Below, in pieces: positions 9,583 through 17,734 of a DNA stretch of 47,578 nucleotides; position 1 is the first letter of the stretch; the number at the start of each line of letters is the position of its first letter. The translations under genes were made by a program, and so were the position numbers. A model generated the notes under the pieces. It was not told where the DNA came from. It searched no databases and saw nothing but the letters and a program-made list of their open reading frames with translations. This DNA comes from Chloroflexota bacterium (GTDB lineage Bacteria > Chloroflexota > Limnocylindria > Limnocylindrales > CSP1-4), in contig JADGQI010000063.1 in the NCBI GenBank assembly GCA_017881905.1, positions 1 through 47,578 on the forward strand. Reading direction: 5' to 3'.

Positions 9583-10698
9583 GTGAGCGGAGCGACCGGC
9601 CGGATCCTCGTCGCCGACGACACCGCTCTCAATCGCTCGATCCTCGACCGCGCGCTCCGCGCCCAGGGCCACGAGGTGATCGAGGCGGAGAACGGACGGA
9701 TCGCGCTCGAGATCCTCCGTGCCGCGGGGGACCCGCCGATCGACATCGTCCTGCTGGACATCGAGATGCCCGAGATGGACGGCTACGAGACGCTCCGCCG
9801 GATCAAGGCGGACCCCGACCTGCGGGACCTGCCGGTGATCGTGATCTCGGCGGTCGATGAGCTGGCGAGCGTCGTCCGCTGCATCGAGATGGGGGCGGCC
9901 GACTACCTGCCCAAGCCCTTCGAGGGAGCGATCCTGCGGGCGCGTGTCGAGGCGTCGCTCACGGCCAAGCGTCTGCGCGACGCCGAACGGGGCCTTCTCC
10001 AGACGATCGAACGCCAGCGGACCGAGCTCGCCCGATTCTTGTCGCCGCAGGTCGGGGCGCTCATCTCCAGCCCGGACGGGGAGGCGCTGCTGGCCGGGCA
10101 CCGACGGCCGGTGACGGCGGTCTTCTGCGACCTGCGCGGGTTCACCCCCTTCTCCGAAGGAGCCGCACCGGAGGAGGTCCTCGGCGTGCTGCGCGACTAC
10201 CACCGGGCCATGGGCGAGGAGATCGTCGCCAACGGCGGCACCCTCGAGCACTTCGCCGGCGACGGGATGCTCGTCTTCTTCAACGATCCCATCGAGCAAC
10301 CCGACCACGTCGCCCGTGCCGTGCGGATGGCCGTCGCGATGCGGCGGCGATTCGACGCACTGCGACCGTCGTGGCCGGAGCGTGGCCGAGAACTCGGGTT
10401 CGGGGTGGGCGTCGCCGAGGGTCACGCGACGATGGGCCGGATCGGGTTCGAGGGTCGTTATGACTACGCGGCGGTCGGGACCGTGGTCATCATGGCCTCG
10501 CGCCTGAGCAGCGATGCCGCCTCGGGCCAGATCCTGCTCAACCGGAGGGCCTTCGCGGCGGTCCAGGACCTGGTCGACGGTCGGTCCGTCGGCGATCTCA
10601 GCCTCAAGGGCTTCAGCCGACCGGTCCCGGTCTTCGAGGTCCTGGATCTCGTGGAGCCAGCGACCCGACTCGCCGGTGGCGTACGCTCACACGTATGA
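9583..10698 (+). CDS. Response regulator fused to class III nucleotidyl cyclase domain (altered active site)
   Basis: A 371-residue protein. Residues 5-125 form a receiver domain with Asp59 in LLDIEMPEMDG and a late Lys in YLPKPFEG. A short helical linker leads to a class III cyclase domain at 175-360. Both metal aspartates are present: VFCDLRGFTPF (Asp183) and FAGDGMLVFF (Asp227). The catalytic motif reads AVGTVVIMASRL. The transition-state Arg307 is present, but the usual Asn four residues earlier is Ile303. Activity is therefore doubtful; it may be a pseudo-cyclase that acts as an effector-binding output domain. The GTG at 9583 is chosen because GGGAAGGA lies just upstream; a GTG at 9559 is less likely. 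It is the last gene of the phosphorelay. Confidence 0.9.
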   Translation: MSGATGRILVADDTALNRSILDRALRAQGHEVIEAENGRIALEILRAAGDPPIDIVLLDIEMPEMDGYETLRRIKADPDLRDLPVIVISAVDELASVVRCIEMGAADYLPKPFEGAILRARVEASLTAKRLRDAERGLLQTIERQRTELARFLSPQVGALISSPDGEALLAGHRRPVTAVFCDLRGFTPFSEGAAPEEVLGVLRDYHRAMGEEIVANGGTLEHFAGDGMLVFFNDPIEQPDHVARAVRMAVAMRRRFDALRPSWPERGRELGFGVGVAEGHATMGRIGFEGRYDYAAVGTVVIMASRLSSDAASGQILLNRRAFAAVQDLVDGRSVGDLSLKGFSRPVPVFEVLDLVEPATRLAGGVRSHV

Positions 10699-10747
10699 CA
10701 CGGGATCGGCCGCCTGGGCGGCGACCGCAATCGGAGGACCGGCCACG

Positions 10748-11515
10748 ATGAGGCTCCAGGACAAGGTCGCGATCATCACCGGCGGTGGGAGCGGGATGGG
10801 GCGGACGGCCGCCCTGATCTTCGCCGGTCATGGGGCGAAAGTCGTCGTCGCCGAGTTCAGCGAAGCCGCCGGCCGCGAGACGGTGGATCTGGTCGAGGCC
10901 GCCGGCGGGACCGCTTCGTTCGTCCGGGCCGACGTCTCGAGCGAGGTCGACGCCAAGTCGATGGTCGACCACGCGATCTCGACCTACGGGCGGCTCGACG
11001 TCCTGTACAACAACGCCGGGATCATGCCCGAAGCGGACCACTCGGTGATCGACACGGACGTGGCCGTCTGGGACCAGGTCATGGCGGTCAACGTCCGCGG
11101 GATCTTCCTCGGCTGCAAGTACGCCATCCCGCACATGGCCGAGCAGGGCTCCGGGTCGATCATCAACATCGCCAGCTTCGTCGCCCTGGTCGGCTGCTCG
11201 GTCCCGCAGGATGCCTACACGGCCTCCAAGGGAGCCCTGCTGGCGCTGACCCGGAGCCTGGCCGTGCAGTTCGGGCCGAAGGGGATCCGGACCAACGCGA
11301 TCTGTCCGGGGCCGATCGAGACCCCGATGCTGATGGACTGGCTGCTCAAGGACGAGGCTGCCAAGCAGCTCCGCCTGGCGCGCAATCCCACCGGCCGGTT
11401 CGGCAAGCCCGAGGAGATCGTCAACATGGCCGTCTACCTCGCGTCGGACGAGTCGCGCTTCACCAACGGGGCGCAGCTCGTGGTCGACGGCGGCATCAGC
11501 GTCAACTACTTCTAG
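10748..11515 (+). CDS. Short-chain dehydrogenase/reductase (classical SDR)
   Basis: A 255-residue NAD(P)-dependent oxidoreductase. The nucleotide-binding motif TGGGSGMG lies at about residue 11, NNAG follows at about 88, and the catalytic YTASK is near 157, preceded by the Ser of the INIAS stretch. The end GAQLVVDGG is typical of the family. The acidic residue after the second strand (VVVAEFSEA) suggests NAD rather than NADP. The open frame extends upstream to 10514, but ATG 10748 has GGAGG about 11 nt upstream and begins directly at the Rossmann fold. The substrate is unknown. It is 10 nt from ppgK and is probably co-transcribed with it. Confidence 0.92.
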   Translation: MRLQDKVAIITGGGSGMGRTAALIFAGHGAKVVVAEFSEAAGRETVDLVEAAGGTASFVRADVSSEVDAKSMVDHAISTYGRLDVLYNNAGIMPEADHSVIDTDVAVWDQVMAVNVRGIFLGCKYAIPHMAEQGSGSIINIASFVALVGCSVPQDAYTASKGALLALTRSLAVQFGPKGIRTNAICPGPIETPMLMDWLLKDEAAKQLRLARNPTGRFGKPEEIVNMAVYLASDESRFTNGAQLVVDGGISVNYF

Positions 11516-11525
11516 GGCACGAAGC

Positions 11526-12359
11526 GTGACCGACTGCGCGATCGGCATCGACATCGGCGGGAGCGGGATCAAGGCCGGCGCCGTGGACCTGCGGACCGGC
11601 CAGCTCGTGGGCGAGCGGCTCCGGATGGCGACCCCCATGCCGTCGACCCCACAGGCGGTCGTTTCCGCGGCCAGGCGCCTCGTGGCCCGGATCGCTCGGG
11701 CCGTGCCGGAGGCCGCGGACCCGGCGACGGTCCCGGTCGGGATCGGGATCCCATCGGTCGTCGTCGATGGGATCACGAAGTCGGCCGCGAACATCGATCC
11801 GGGGTGGGTCGACTACGCCGCGACGTTCGAGTTCAGCCGGGCGCTCGCGCGGAATGTCGTCGTCGTCAACGATGCGGATGCGGCCGGCGTCGCCGAGATG
11901 CGATTCGGGGCGGGCGTCGGGCAGCTCGGTTCCGTGTTCATGCTCACGCTCGGCACGGGCCTCGGGTCCGCCCTGTTCTCGGACGGCAAGCTGGTCCCCA
12001 ACACCGAGCTCGGCCACATGGAGATCCGCGGCCGCGACGCCGAACGTCGCTCCGCATCGAGTGCACGGGTCCGGCGCGGCCTGTCGTGGAAGGCGTGGGC
12101 GGCGGATCTCGACGAGCACCTGATCGCGATCGACCGGCTGTTCAGCCCCCGGCTGTTCATCCTCGGCGGCGGGGTCAGCAAGAACCCCGAGAAGTTCGTG
12201 CCGTTCCTGACGGTCAAGGTCCCGATCGTCGCCGCGGAGCTCCGCAACGACGCGGGCATCGTCGGCGCCGCGATGTTCGCGGCCGAGCGAATGGATGCGG
12301 CGCAAGCGGCTCCACTCGAGCCGCCGGGCGCGGAGCGGGCTCCAGACCCGGCGACGTGA
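11526..12359 (+). CDS. ppgK: Polyphosphate glucokinase (ROK family)
   Basis: A 277-residue kinase that phosphorylates glucose with polyphosphate and/or ATP. The phosphate-binding start [13 protein letters not shown] is followed by the second motif [11 protein letters not shown] near 142. The segment [13 protein letters not shown] is the sugar-binding region in the form seen in polyphosphate glucokinases, whereas ordinary ROK kinases have a Cys-rich zinc loop here. [11 protein letters not shown] is the adenosine/third phosphate motif. The C-terminal 20 residues are a proline- and alanine-rich tail. It starts with GTG, and its stop overlaps the GTG of the next gene. Polyphosphate use is inferred from family membership. 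Confidence 0.9.
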   Translation: MTDCAIGIDIGGSGIKAGAVDLRTGQLVGERLRMATPMPSTPQAVVSAARRLVARIARAVPEAADPATVPVGIGIPSVVVDGITKSAANIDPGWVDYAATFEFSRALARNVVVVNDADAAGVAEMRFGAGVGQLGSVFMLTLGTGLGSALFSDGKLVPNTELGHMEIRGRDAERRSASSARVRRGLSWKAWAADLDEHLIAIDRLFSPRLFILGGGVSKNPEKFVPFLTVKVPIVAAELRNDAGIVGAAMFAAERMDAAQAAPLEPPGAERAPDPAT

Positions 12360-12832
12360 GCGAACCCATCGTCGACCGGGTCGAGATCGCCGGGACCCCC
12401 AGCGCGATCTGGTCGATCCTCGACGATCCGGCGGCGCTCGGCCGGGTGCTGCCGGGCTGCGAGTCGGTCGAGCCGGACGGACCGGACCGACTCCGTCTCG
12501 TGCTCGTCAGCCGGATCCGGATGATGACCGTCAGGACGGATGCCGTCGCGACGTTCAGCGAGCGGCGCCCGCCCACCCACCTCCGCCTCGAGCTCGATGG
12601 GACCGCGCGCGGCATCGGCGGATCCCTCCGGGTGGTCGTCCCGTTCGACCTCGAGCCCGTCGATGGCACCCGGACGCGCGTGACCTACGCGATCGACCTG
12701 ACGGTCTCGGGGACACTGGCGCTGGCCGGGACTCGCGCCATCCGCGACGCGATGCGGACCGAGATCGGAGCGCTCGTCCGCAATGTCGAGCGCGAACTGG
12801 CCGCGCGCGAGGAGCACGGCGACCTGGGCTAG
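12356..12832 (+). CDS. SRPBCC / CoxG-like protein
   Basis: A 158-residue START-like protein of the CoxG (carbon monoxide dehydrogenase subunit G) type. Recognisable elements are the N-terminal [20 protein letters not shown], the VLPGCESVE turn and the strand-rich middle with [13 protein letters not shown]. Such proteins bind hydrophobic ligands or help assemble molybdenum hydroxylases. A molybdenum hydroxylase (xanthine dehydrogenase) is encoded 16 kb away, but a link between the two is speculation. GTG 12356 overlaps the ppgK stop by 4 nt, so the genes are coupled. It is 8 nt from the convergent channel gene and no terminator is visible between them. Confidence 0.8.
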   Translation: MSEPIVDRVEIAGTPSAIWSILDDPAALGRVLPGCESVEPDGPDRLRLVLVSRIRMMTVRTDAVATFSERRPPTHLRLELDGTARGIGGSLRVVVPFDLEPVDGTRTRVTYAIDLTVSGTLALAGTRAIRDAMRTEIGALVRNVERELAAREEHGDLG

Positions 12833-12840
12833 GCCACCGG

Positions 12841-13881
12841 TCAGACGCGGGCGCGCAGCTGCTGGAGGGTCTCGGCGCTACCCGACACGATGAGGCTCTC
12901 GCCCGCCACGACCGTTCGCTCGTCGGGCGGATTGGGCACGTACTCATTGGGGTCGCGGACGATCGCCAGGAGGAAGATACCGGCGTCGCGCAACGCGCCG
13001 ACGGTCAACCCCTCGAGCGGTCCTCCAGCGGCGACCTCGACCTCCTCGAGCGAGAACGCGAGCTCCCCATGCGACAGCGCGGCGTCGATGAAGTCGGCCA
13101 CCCGTGGCCGGATCGCGAGTTCCGCGATCCGTCGGCCGGCCATCGAGTACGGCGAGACGACCCGGTCGGCACCGGCCTGCAGGAGCTTGCCCTCCGAACC
13201 TTCCGCGTTGGCCCTCGCGACGATGAACAGCGCCGGGCTGATCGCCCTCGATGACAACGTGACGTAGACGTTGAGGGCATCCGAGTCGATCGAGGTGACC
13301 AGCCCCCGGGCACGTTCCACGCCGGCCCGTCGCAGGGTCTCGTCGTCGGTCGCGTCACCCGCGATGACGAGGTGACCGTCGGCCTGGGCGGTCGCGAGCG
13401 ACTCCGCGCGGACGTCGATGACCACGACGCGCTGGCCCCCGTGGACGAGCTCGCGGGCGACCGTCGACCCGACGCGGCCGTAGCCGCACACGAGGTAGTG
13501 GTCACGGATCTGGTCCACCGCGCCCTGCATCAGCTTGGCCTCCCGCTTGCCGCTCGCCGCATCGGCGACGATCGCCTCCGCCACCAGCCCGATCGTCCCG
13601 AAGATGATCCCCACCGCCGAGATCGCCAGCACCATCGTCCAGACCTGGCCCGCCTCATCGAGCGGATGCACCTCGCGGAACCCGACGGTCGTCAGCGTGA
13701 TCACCGTCATGTACAGCGAATCCTCGACGGTCCAGCCCTCGAGCAGCCCGTAGCCGATCGTGCCGACGATGACGATCGCGACCACCACCACGATCCACAA
13801 CGCCGTGCGTCGTGTCGCCACCGGCAGGCCGATGGCCCAGCCGGACCGGTGCTCGTTCGCTCGTGGCGGGGGCGCGCTCAC
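12841..13881 (-). CDS. Two-TM potassium channel-like protein with RCK (TrkA-N/TrkA-C) domains
   Basis: A 346-residue membrane protein. TM1 is about 27-46, a pore loop follows, and TM2 is about 80-104. An RCK domain beginning VCGYGRVGS (131) binds nucleotide, and a TrkA-C domain covers about 265-346. The architecture is that of MthK/Kch-type gated K+ channels. The selectivity filter is odd: TTVGFREV instead of TTVGYGD, placing Phe68 and Arg69 where Tyr and Gly are usual. Ion selectivity may therefore differ, or the protein may not conduct. GTG 13881 is supported by TACACT ending 7 nt upstream, suggesting a leaderless message. The gene is divergent from the aldehyde dehydrogenase. Confidence 0.88.
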   Translation of the reverse strand: MSAPPPRANEHRSGWAIGLPVATRRTALWIVVVVAIVIVGTIGYGLLEGWTVEDSLYMTVITLTTVGFREVHPLDEAGQVWTMVLAISAVGIIFGTIGLVAEAIVADAASGKREAKLMQGAVDQIRDHYLVCGYGRVGSTVARELVHGGQRVVVIDVRAESLATAQADGHLVIAGDATDDETLRRAGVERARGLVTSIDSDALNVYVTLSSRAISPALFIVARANAEGSEGKLLQAGADRVVSPYSMAGRRIAELAIRPRVADFIDAALSHGELAFSLEEVEVAAGGPLEGLTVGALRDAGIFLLAIVRDPNEYVPNPPDERTVVAGESLIVSGSAETLQQLRARV

Positions 13882-13888
13882 GTCGTCG

Positions 13889-13894
13889 AGTGTA
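13889..13894 (-). promoter_or_regulatory. -10 element TACACT for leaderless channel gene
   Basis: TACACTCG on the minus strand, with the hexamer ending 7 nt before GTG 13881. The same octamer precedes fumC, the GrpB-PurK gene and sufU. On the plus strand, TATCAT at 13934-13939 is a candidate -10 for the aldehyde dehydrogenase, about 57 nt before its ATG. Confidence 0.5.
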
Positions 13895-13995
13895 GCGACG
13901 GTCCGACCCGCAGGACGACCCGCAGGACCGGCGTATCATCGAGGCCTTCCACCCCCACCCGGGGCGATCCGACCGCGCGACCCGAGGATCCACTC

Positions 13996-15486
13996 ATGAC
14001 GACCCAGCCCCAGACCGAGCCGCAGACCACGCCGGACCGGATCGTCGCGAAGATGGTCGTCGGGGGCCGGTCCGTGGATGCCGCCGATGGGCAGACGTTC
14101 GACGTGCTGGAGCCCGCCACCGGCCGGGTGATGGCGTCCGCTCCCCTCGGCGGAAAGGAGGACGTCGACCGCGCCGTCGCCGCCGCCCGGCAAGCGTTCG
14201 ACGACCCGAAGGGCTGGTCGACCTGGTCCGCCAGCAAACGCGGCCGGACCCTCGCCAAGTTCTCAGCGCTGGTCAAGGCCCACCTCGAGGAGCTCGCCCG
14301 CCTCGAGAGTCGCAACGTCGGCAAGCCGATCAGCGGGGCGCGCGGCGAGGCCCTCGGCGCCAGCCTCGTGTTCGAGTACTACGCGGGTGCGGCGAACAAG
14401 ATCTTCGGCGAGACGATCCCGGTCAGCAAGCCCGGTCTCGACTTCACCCTGCGCGAACCGATCGGCGTGGTCGGCCTGATCGTCCCCTGGAACTTCCCGA
14501 TGCTGATGGCCAGCTGGAAGCTCGGACCGGCGCTCGCCGCGGGGAACACCTGCATCCTCAAGCCGGCGAGCTGGACGCCGCTCAGCACGATCCGGCTTGG
14601 CGAGCTCGCGCTCGAGGCGGGCTTCCCCGCCGGCGTCGTCAACATCGTGACCGGGCCGGGCGGGACGGCGGGTGCGGCGATCGCGGGTCACGCCGGGATC
14701 GGGAAGGTCGCGTTCACGGGTGAGACCACGACCGGCCAGGAGATCATGCGTCTGGCCGCGAACAACGTGAAGAAGGTCAGCCTTGAGCTCGGCGGCAAGA
14801 GCCCGAACATCGTGTTCGCCGACGCAGACCTCGAGAAGTTCGCCCGAGAATCGCCCTACAGCGTCTTCGACAATTGCGGTCAGGACTGCTGCGCCCGGAG
14901 CCGGATCCTCGTCGAGCGCTCGGCCCACGACCGGGTCGTCGAGCTGTTCGTCGACGCGACCCGCAAGGTCAAGGTCGGCGATCCCTCGGACGACGCCACC
15001 GAGGTCGGGCCGATGGTCCATCCGCGCCAGCGCGACCGGGTCATGGACTACATCGGGATCGGCCAGGACGAGGGTGCCGAGCTGCTCGTCGGCGGGACGG
15101 CCCCGGAGGATCCGGATCTGGCGGCGGGGACCTACGTCCTCCCAGCGGTCTTCGCTGGTGTTTCGAACGACATGCGGATCGCCCGCGAGGAGATCTTCGG
15201 CCCGGTCGTCTCGATCATCCCGTTCGACACGGAGGAGGAGGCCATCCGACTGGCCAACGCCACGCCGTACGGCCTGTCGGGCTCGATCTGGAGTCGGGAC
15301 ATCGGACGCGCCCTGCGCACGGCCAAGGGTGTCCAGGCCGGCGTCCTGAGCGTGAACTCGAACAGCTCGGTCCACACCGAGGCGCCGTTCGGTGGGTACA
15401 AGATGTCCGGCATCGGACGCGAGCTCGGCCTTCACGCCGTGGAGCTCTACACCGAGACCAAGAACATCTTCGTCGACCTGGACTGA
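13996..15486 (+). CDS. Aldehyde dehydrogenase (NAD(P)-dependent)
   Basis: A 496-residue enzyme, the normal length for the ALDH superfamily, that oxidises an aldehyde to the acid. Visible are the cofactor segment IVPWNFPMLMASWK, the FTGETTTG Rossmann turn, the general base in LELGGKSP, the nucleophile Cys298 in NCGQDCCARSR and the C-terminal APFGGYKMSGIGRELG. Its closest relatives by motif are betaine-aldehyde and aminobutyraldehyde dehydrogenases. That would suit the amine-type permease and ligase 10 kb upstream, but the substrate is not determined by these motifs. ATG 13996 has GAGG about 8 nt upstream. Confidence 0.93.
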   Translation: MTTQPQTEPQTTPDRIVAKMVVGGRSVDAADGQTFDVLEPATGRVMASAPLGGKEDVDRAVAAARQAFDDPKGWSTWSASKRGRTLAKFSALVKAHLEELARLESRNVGKPISGARGEALGASLVFEYYAGAANKIFGETIPVSKPGLDFTLREPIGVVGLIVPWNFPMLMASWKLGPALAAGNTCILKPASWTPLSTIRLGELALEAGFPAGVVNIVTGPGGTAGAAIAGHAGIGKVAFTGETTTGQEIMRLAANNVKKVSLELGGKSPNIVFADADLEKFARESPYSVFDNCGQDCCARSRILVERSAHDRVVELFVDATRKVKVGDPSDDATEVGPMVHPRQRDRVMDYIGIGQDEGAELLVGGTAPEDPDLAAGTYVLPAVFAGVSNDMRIAREEIFGPVVSIIPFDTEEEAIRLANATPYGLSGSIWSRDIGRALRTAKGVQAGVLSVNSNSSVHTEAPFGGYKMSGIGRELGLHAVELYTETKNIFVDLD

Positions 15487-15550
15487 CCGCAGCGCCGTCT
15501 CGGTCGGCGGCCTCGTTCGCCGGCCACGTTCCGCGTCTCGTTCCCGGTCC

Positions 15551-15590
15551 CATCACACGGCCCCGTCACACGGCCCCATCACACATGGCC
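15551..15590 (+). repeat. Three degenerate 13-bp tandem repeats
   Basis: CATCACACGGCCC (15551), CGTCACACGGCCC (15564) and a diverged CATCACACATGGCC (15577) follow each other directly. A further ATCACACGGCCGC-like copy lies near 15620. The units are too short, and have no spacers, to be CRISPR repeats. Confidence 0.6.
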
Positions 15591-15776
15591 TCGTCCGCGT
15601 CTCGGTCCCCGGCGCGATCACACGGCCGCGTTCCGGCACGTTCCATGGCCTCGTTGCCTCGTCACCCGGCCTCGCTCCGCGGCCTCGTTCCCGTTCCCCG
15701 GCGCCTTACAACGGGCATTCTTGGCCGGCGTCCGGGGAGGCGCCGGCGGGACCCGACCACGCGGTCCACGGGCTCG

Positions 15777-15879
15777 GATAGCACGACCATTCTTAGACGT
15801 GCCACTTCCCGACCATTCGCGACCGCGATACCGACCCGGACGAGCCGGATCGCGCCTTCGTAAGAATGTCCGTGCTATC
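15777..15879. repeat. 19-bp inverted repeat bounding a 103-bp element
   Basis: The left arm 15777-15795 (GATAGCACGACCATTCTTA) and right arm 15861-15879 (TAAGAATGTCCGTGCTATC) match as inverted copies at 17 of 19 positions. They enclose 65 bp that also hold a second copy of GACCATTC (15785 and 15811). The arms are AT-richer than the surroundings. This could be a small MITE-like element or a regulator site. No target-site duplication was seen. Confidence 0.6.
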
Positions 15880-16014
15880 GCGGCGGCCCGAGGGTATCCC
15901 GACGGTCGTTCCGGTCGACAGCCTCGCATCCGGCACCGACAGCCAGGTCGCCACTCCGACCCATGACGGACGAGGGATTGCCGACAGGACGAACGGCGCC
16001 GCAGACTGCCGGCC

Positions 16015-16539
16015 ATGGATGACCGCCCGACCGCGACCGTCGAACCAGGCCCAGGCCCGGGCCTCGAGCCGGATGACGCCGAACCGACGATCGCCCGCCC
16101 GCCCTCGACGCGGCGCCCACTGTCGATCGATGTCATCTCGGGCATCCTGATCGTCGCCGGCGGCGCCCTCGAGGGCTACGCGGTCGCGCTCACGGCGGGC
16201 GACCCGGCCGGACGCCAGTACGCTCTCGCCTGGGCGCTGCTCGGCGCGGGGCTGGTGGTCACGGCCTGGGCGCTGCGGGGCCGCCGTTGGTGGGGCGGGG
16301 CGGCCGCGATCGCGGTGTCCGTGGTCGGTCTGTTCGCCGGGATGTACGGGGTCTACGGGGTGCTGGTCCTGACCAACTCGCCGACCGATGATCGGGCCAA
16401 CTGGGCGACCACAGTCGGCCTCATCGCGGTCGGCGCCGCCTCGATCGCGGTCATCGGTCTCCTGTCGGGCGCCTGGGGGTGGCTGACCGCCGCGACCCCG
16501 CGCCGATCCACGTTGACGGGTCCGTCACCGACGGTGTGA
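16015..16539 (+). CDS. Hypothetical four-TM membrane protein
   Basis: A 174-residue protein that I do not recognise. A charged, proline-rich N-terminal 35 residues precede four predicted membrane helices at about 39-58, 70-86, 92-115 and 133-152, followed by a short basic tail. No catalytic motif is visible. The start ATG 16015 has no clear Shine-Dalgarno sequence, so the N-terminus is uncertain. It is convergent with the NUDIX gene, with 53 bp between the stops. Confidence 0.65.
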   Translation: MDDRPTATVEPGPGPGLEPDDAEPTIARPPSTRRPLSIDVISGILIVAGGALEGYAVALTAGDPAGRQYALAWALLGAGLVVTAWALRGRRWWGGAAAIAVSVVGLFAGMYGVYGVLVLTNSPTDDRANWATTVGLIAVGAASIAVIGLLSGAWGWLTAATPRRSTLTGPSPTV

Positions 16540-16592
16540 GCGACTCCGGCGGGCCGCGCCGCGACCACCGGCGGACGCCGGGCCCCCCGGGA

Positions 16593-17219
16593 TCAGCCTT
16601 CCCAGCGCCGCCAGGTCGGCGGCGGACCCGGCGACAGGTCCGGACGACGTCGCGCGAGCCAGTCCACGAGCGCGTAGTACGTCGTCTTGAACCCGATCTC
16701 CTCCCAGGGGATCGACTCGGGCGTGAAGGTCTCGACGGCGGTCGCCTCGGGGGTGGGGTGGGCCTCGCCCCCGACGATCCGGGCCTCGAACACCACGACC
16801 ACGACCGTCGCCTCGAGCCGCGAGTACAGGCCCACGATCTCGCCCGGATCGACGATCAGGCCCGTCTCCTCGAGGGTCTCGCGGATGGCCGCCTCATGGA
16901 CGGTCTCGTCGACCTCGAGGAAGCCGCCCGGCTGGGCCCAGGCCCCGATCGCCGGCTCGATGCCGCGACGGATCAGGACGACGTCGCCGGCCGCGGTCAC
17001 GGGCAGGGTGGTCGCGACGAGCCGCGGATTGACGTAGGCGATGTGACCGCAGCGGGGGCAGGCGAGCCGATCCCGATGCTCCCCCTCGAGCGGACCGGAG
17101 ACCAGCTCGGCTCCGCACCGTGAGCAGTGCTTGAGCGTCCCGGCGACCCAGGCCGGTACGCCCGCCCCAGAGGCGATGTCGGTCGACCGTCCGTCGCGCC
17201 CGCGGCCGGATCCGGTCAT
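16593..17219 (-). CDS. NUDIX hydrolase with N-terminal zinc ribbon
   Basis: A 208-residue protein. A rubredoxin-like zinc ribbon (CSRCG at about 33 and CPRCG at about 53) precedes a NUDIX domain. The box reads GGFLEVDETVHEAAIRE followed by TLEETGLI, fitting G-x5-E-x7-RE-U-x-EE-x-G-U. This layout is that of NudC-like or ADP-ribose-type pyrophosphatases acting on nucleoside diphosphate derivatives. The exact substrate is unknown. ATG 17219 overlaps the stop of the upstream membrane-protein gene by 4 nt (ATGA). The open frame continues upstream, but that part is antisense to the adjacent gene and lacks protein character. Confidence 0.88.
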   Translation of the reverse strand: MTGSGRGRDGRSTDIASGAGVPAWVAGTLKHCSRCGAELVSGPLEGEHRDRLACPRCGHIAYVNPRLVATTLPVTAAGDVVLIRRGIEPAIGAWAQPGGFLEVDETVHEAAIRETLEETGLIVDPGEIVGLYSRLEATVVVVVFEARIVGGEAHPTPEATAVETFTPESIPWEEIGFKTTYYALVDWLARRRPDLSPGPPPTWRRWEG

Positions 17220-17638
17220 GCGCTCAGGACCGCCCAGGTCGCGACCGCGAGCACGGCGAGGAGGCTCATCGTCGCCAGGAACCACGCCAGCCGGAACAGG
17301 CCGCGCCCCGGGTTCACGGGCATCCATGCCCAGGCCGACCGCCAGATCCGAAGGGCGGCGTCGGCGGTCGTCAGGAAGAGCACGGGCGCCCCGATGACGA
17401 CACACAGCTTGACCAGCGGGCTGCCGATCGGGACCCCGAGCTCGATCGCGGTGATCGCGACCGCCCCGCAGATCAGCGCGACGACCGACAGACTGATGTA
17501 ATGCCGCTGGAGTGGAGTGGGCCTGAGCTCCGGCACGGATCGCGGCGGGAGACCCTGGAGGCTGGGCGGGAGCGTCGGCGTGCGGACAGCCTGCCGGTCG
17601 AGGACCGGCATCCCCGGCTCGTATCTCGGGTCGTCCAT
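17216..17638 (-). CDS. Hypothetical three-TM membrane protein
   Basis: A 140-residue protein of unknown function. About 48 N-terminal residues are soluble and proline-rich, followed by helices at about 49-67, 74-92 and 115-138. It is coupled to the NUDIX hydrolase downstream by an ATGA overlap, so both are probably made from one message. TACGAT ends 6 nt before the ATG, which supports both the start and leaderless translation. I see no family motif. Confidence 0.7.
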   Translation of the reverse strand: MDDPRYEPGMPVLDRQAVRTPTLPPSLQGLPPRSVPELRPTPLQRHYISLSVVALICGAVAITAIELGVPIGSPLVKLCVVIGAPVLFLTTADAALRIWRSAWAWMPVNPGRGLFRLAWFLATMSLLAVLAVATWAVLSA

Positions 17639-17644
17639 GGACCC

Positions 17645-17650
17645 ATCGTA
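17645..17650 (-). promoter_or_regulatory. -10 element TACGAT, 6 nt before ATG 17638
   Basis: The hexamer on the minus strand (17650 to 17645) is followed by six bases and the ATG, the spacing expected for a leaderless transcript of the membrane protein-NUDIX operon. Confidence 0.45.
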
Positions 17651-17734
17651 GTCCGAGAGGTCGACCGACGAGTGTCACGGCACCCGGATCGCGGACGTCA
17701 CACGAGTGCTCCAGGTCGAACGGCGGAGGATCCC

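Larger units (their letters stand above)
15487..16014. other. Gene-free 528-bp region with degenerate repeats
   Basis: No ORF here has convincing protein character. The left part (about 15500-15710) is built from degenerate repeats of GGCCTCGTTC-like and CACACGGCC-like words. The clearest tandem copies and a long inverted repeat are listed separately. Base composition shifts to runs of C and T words unlike the flanking genes. Confidence 0.6.

Noticed and set aside
15551..15640. CRISPR-like short repeats
   Set aside because: Units are about 13 bp, contiguous, degenerate and without spacers or cas genes.
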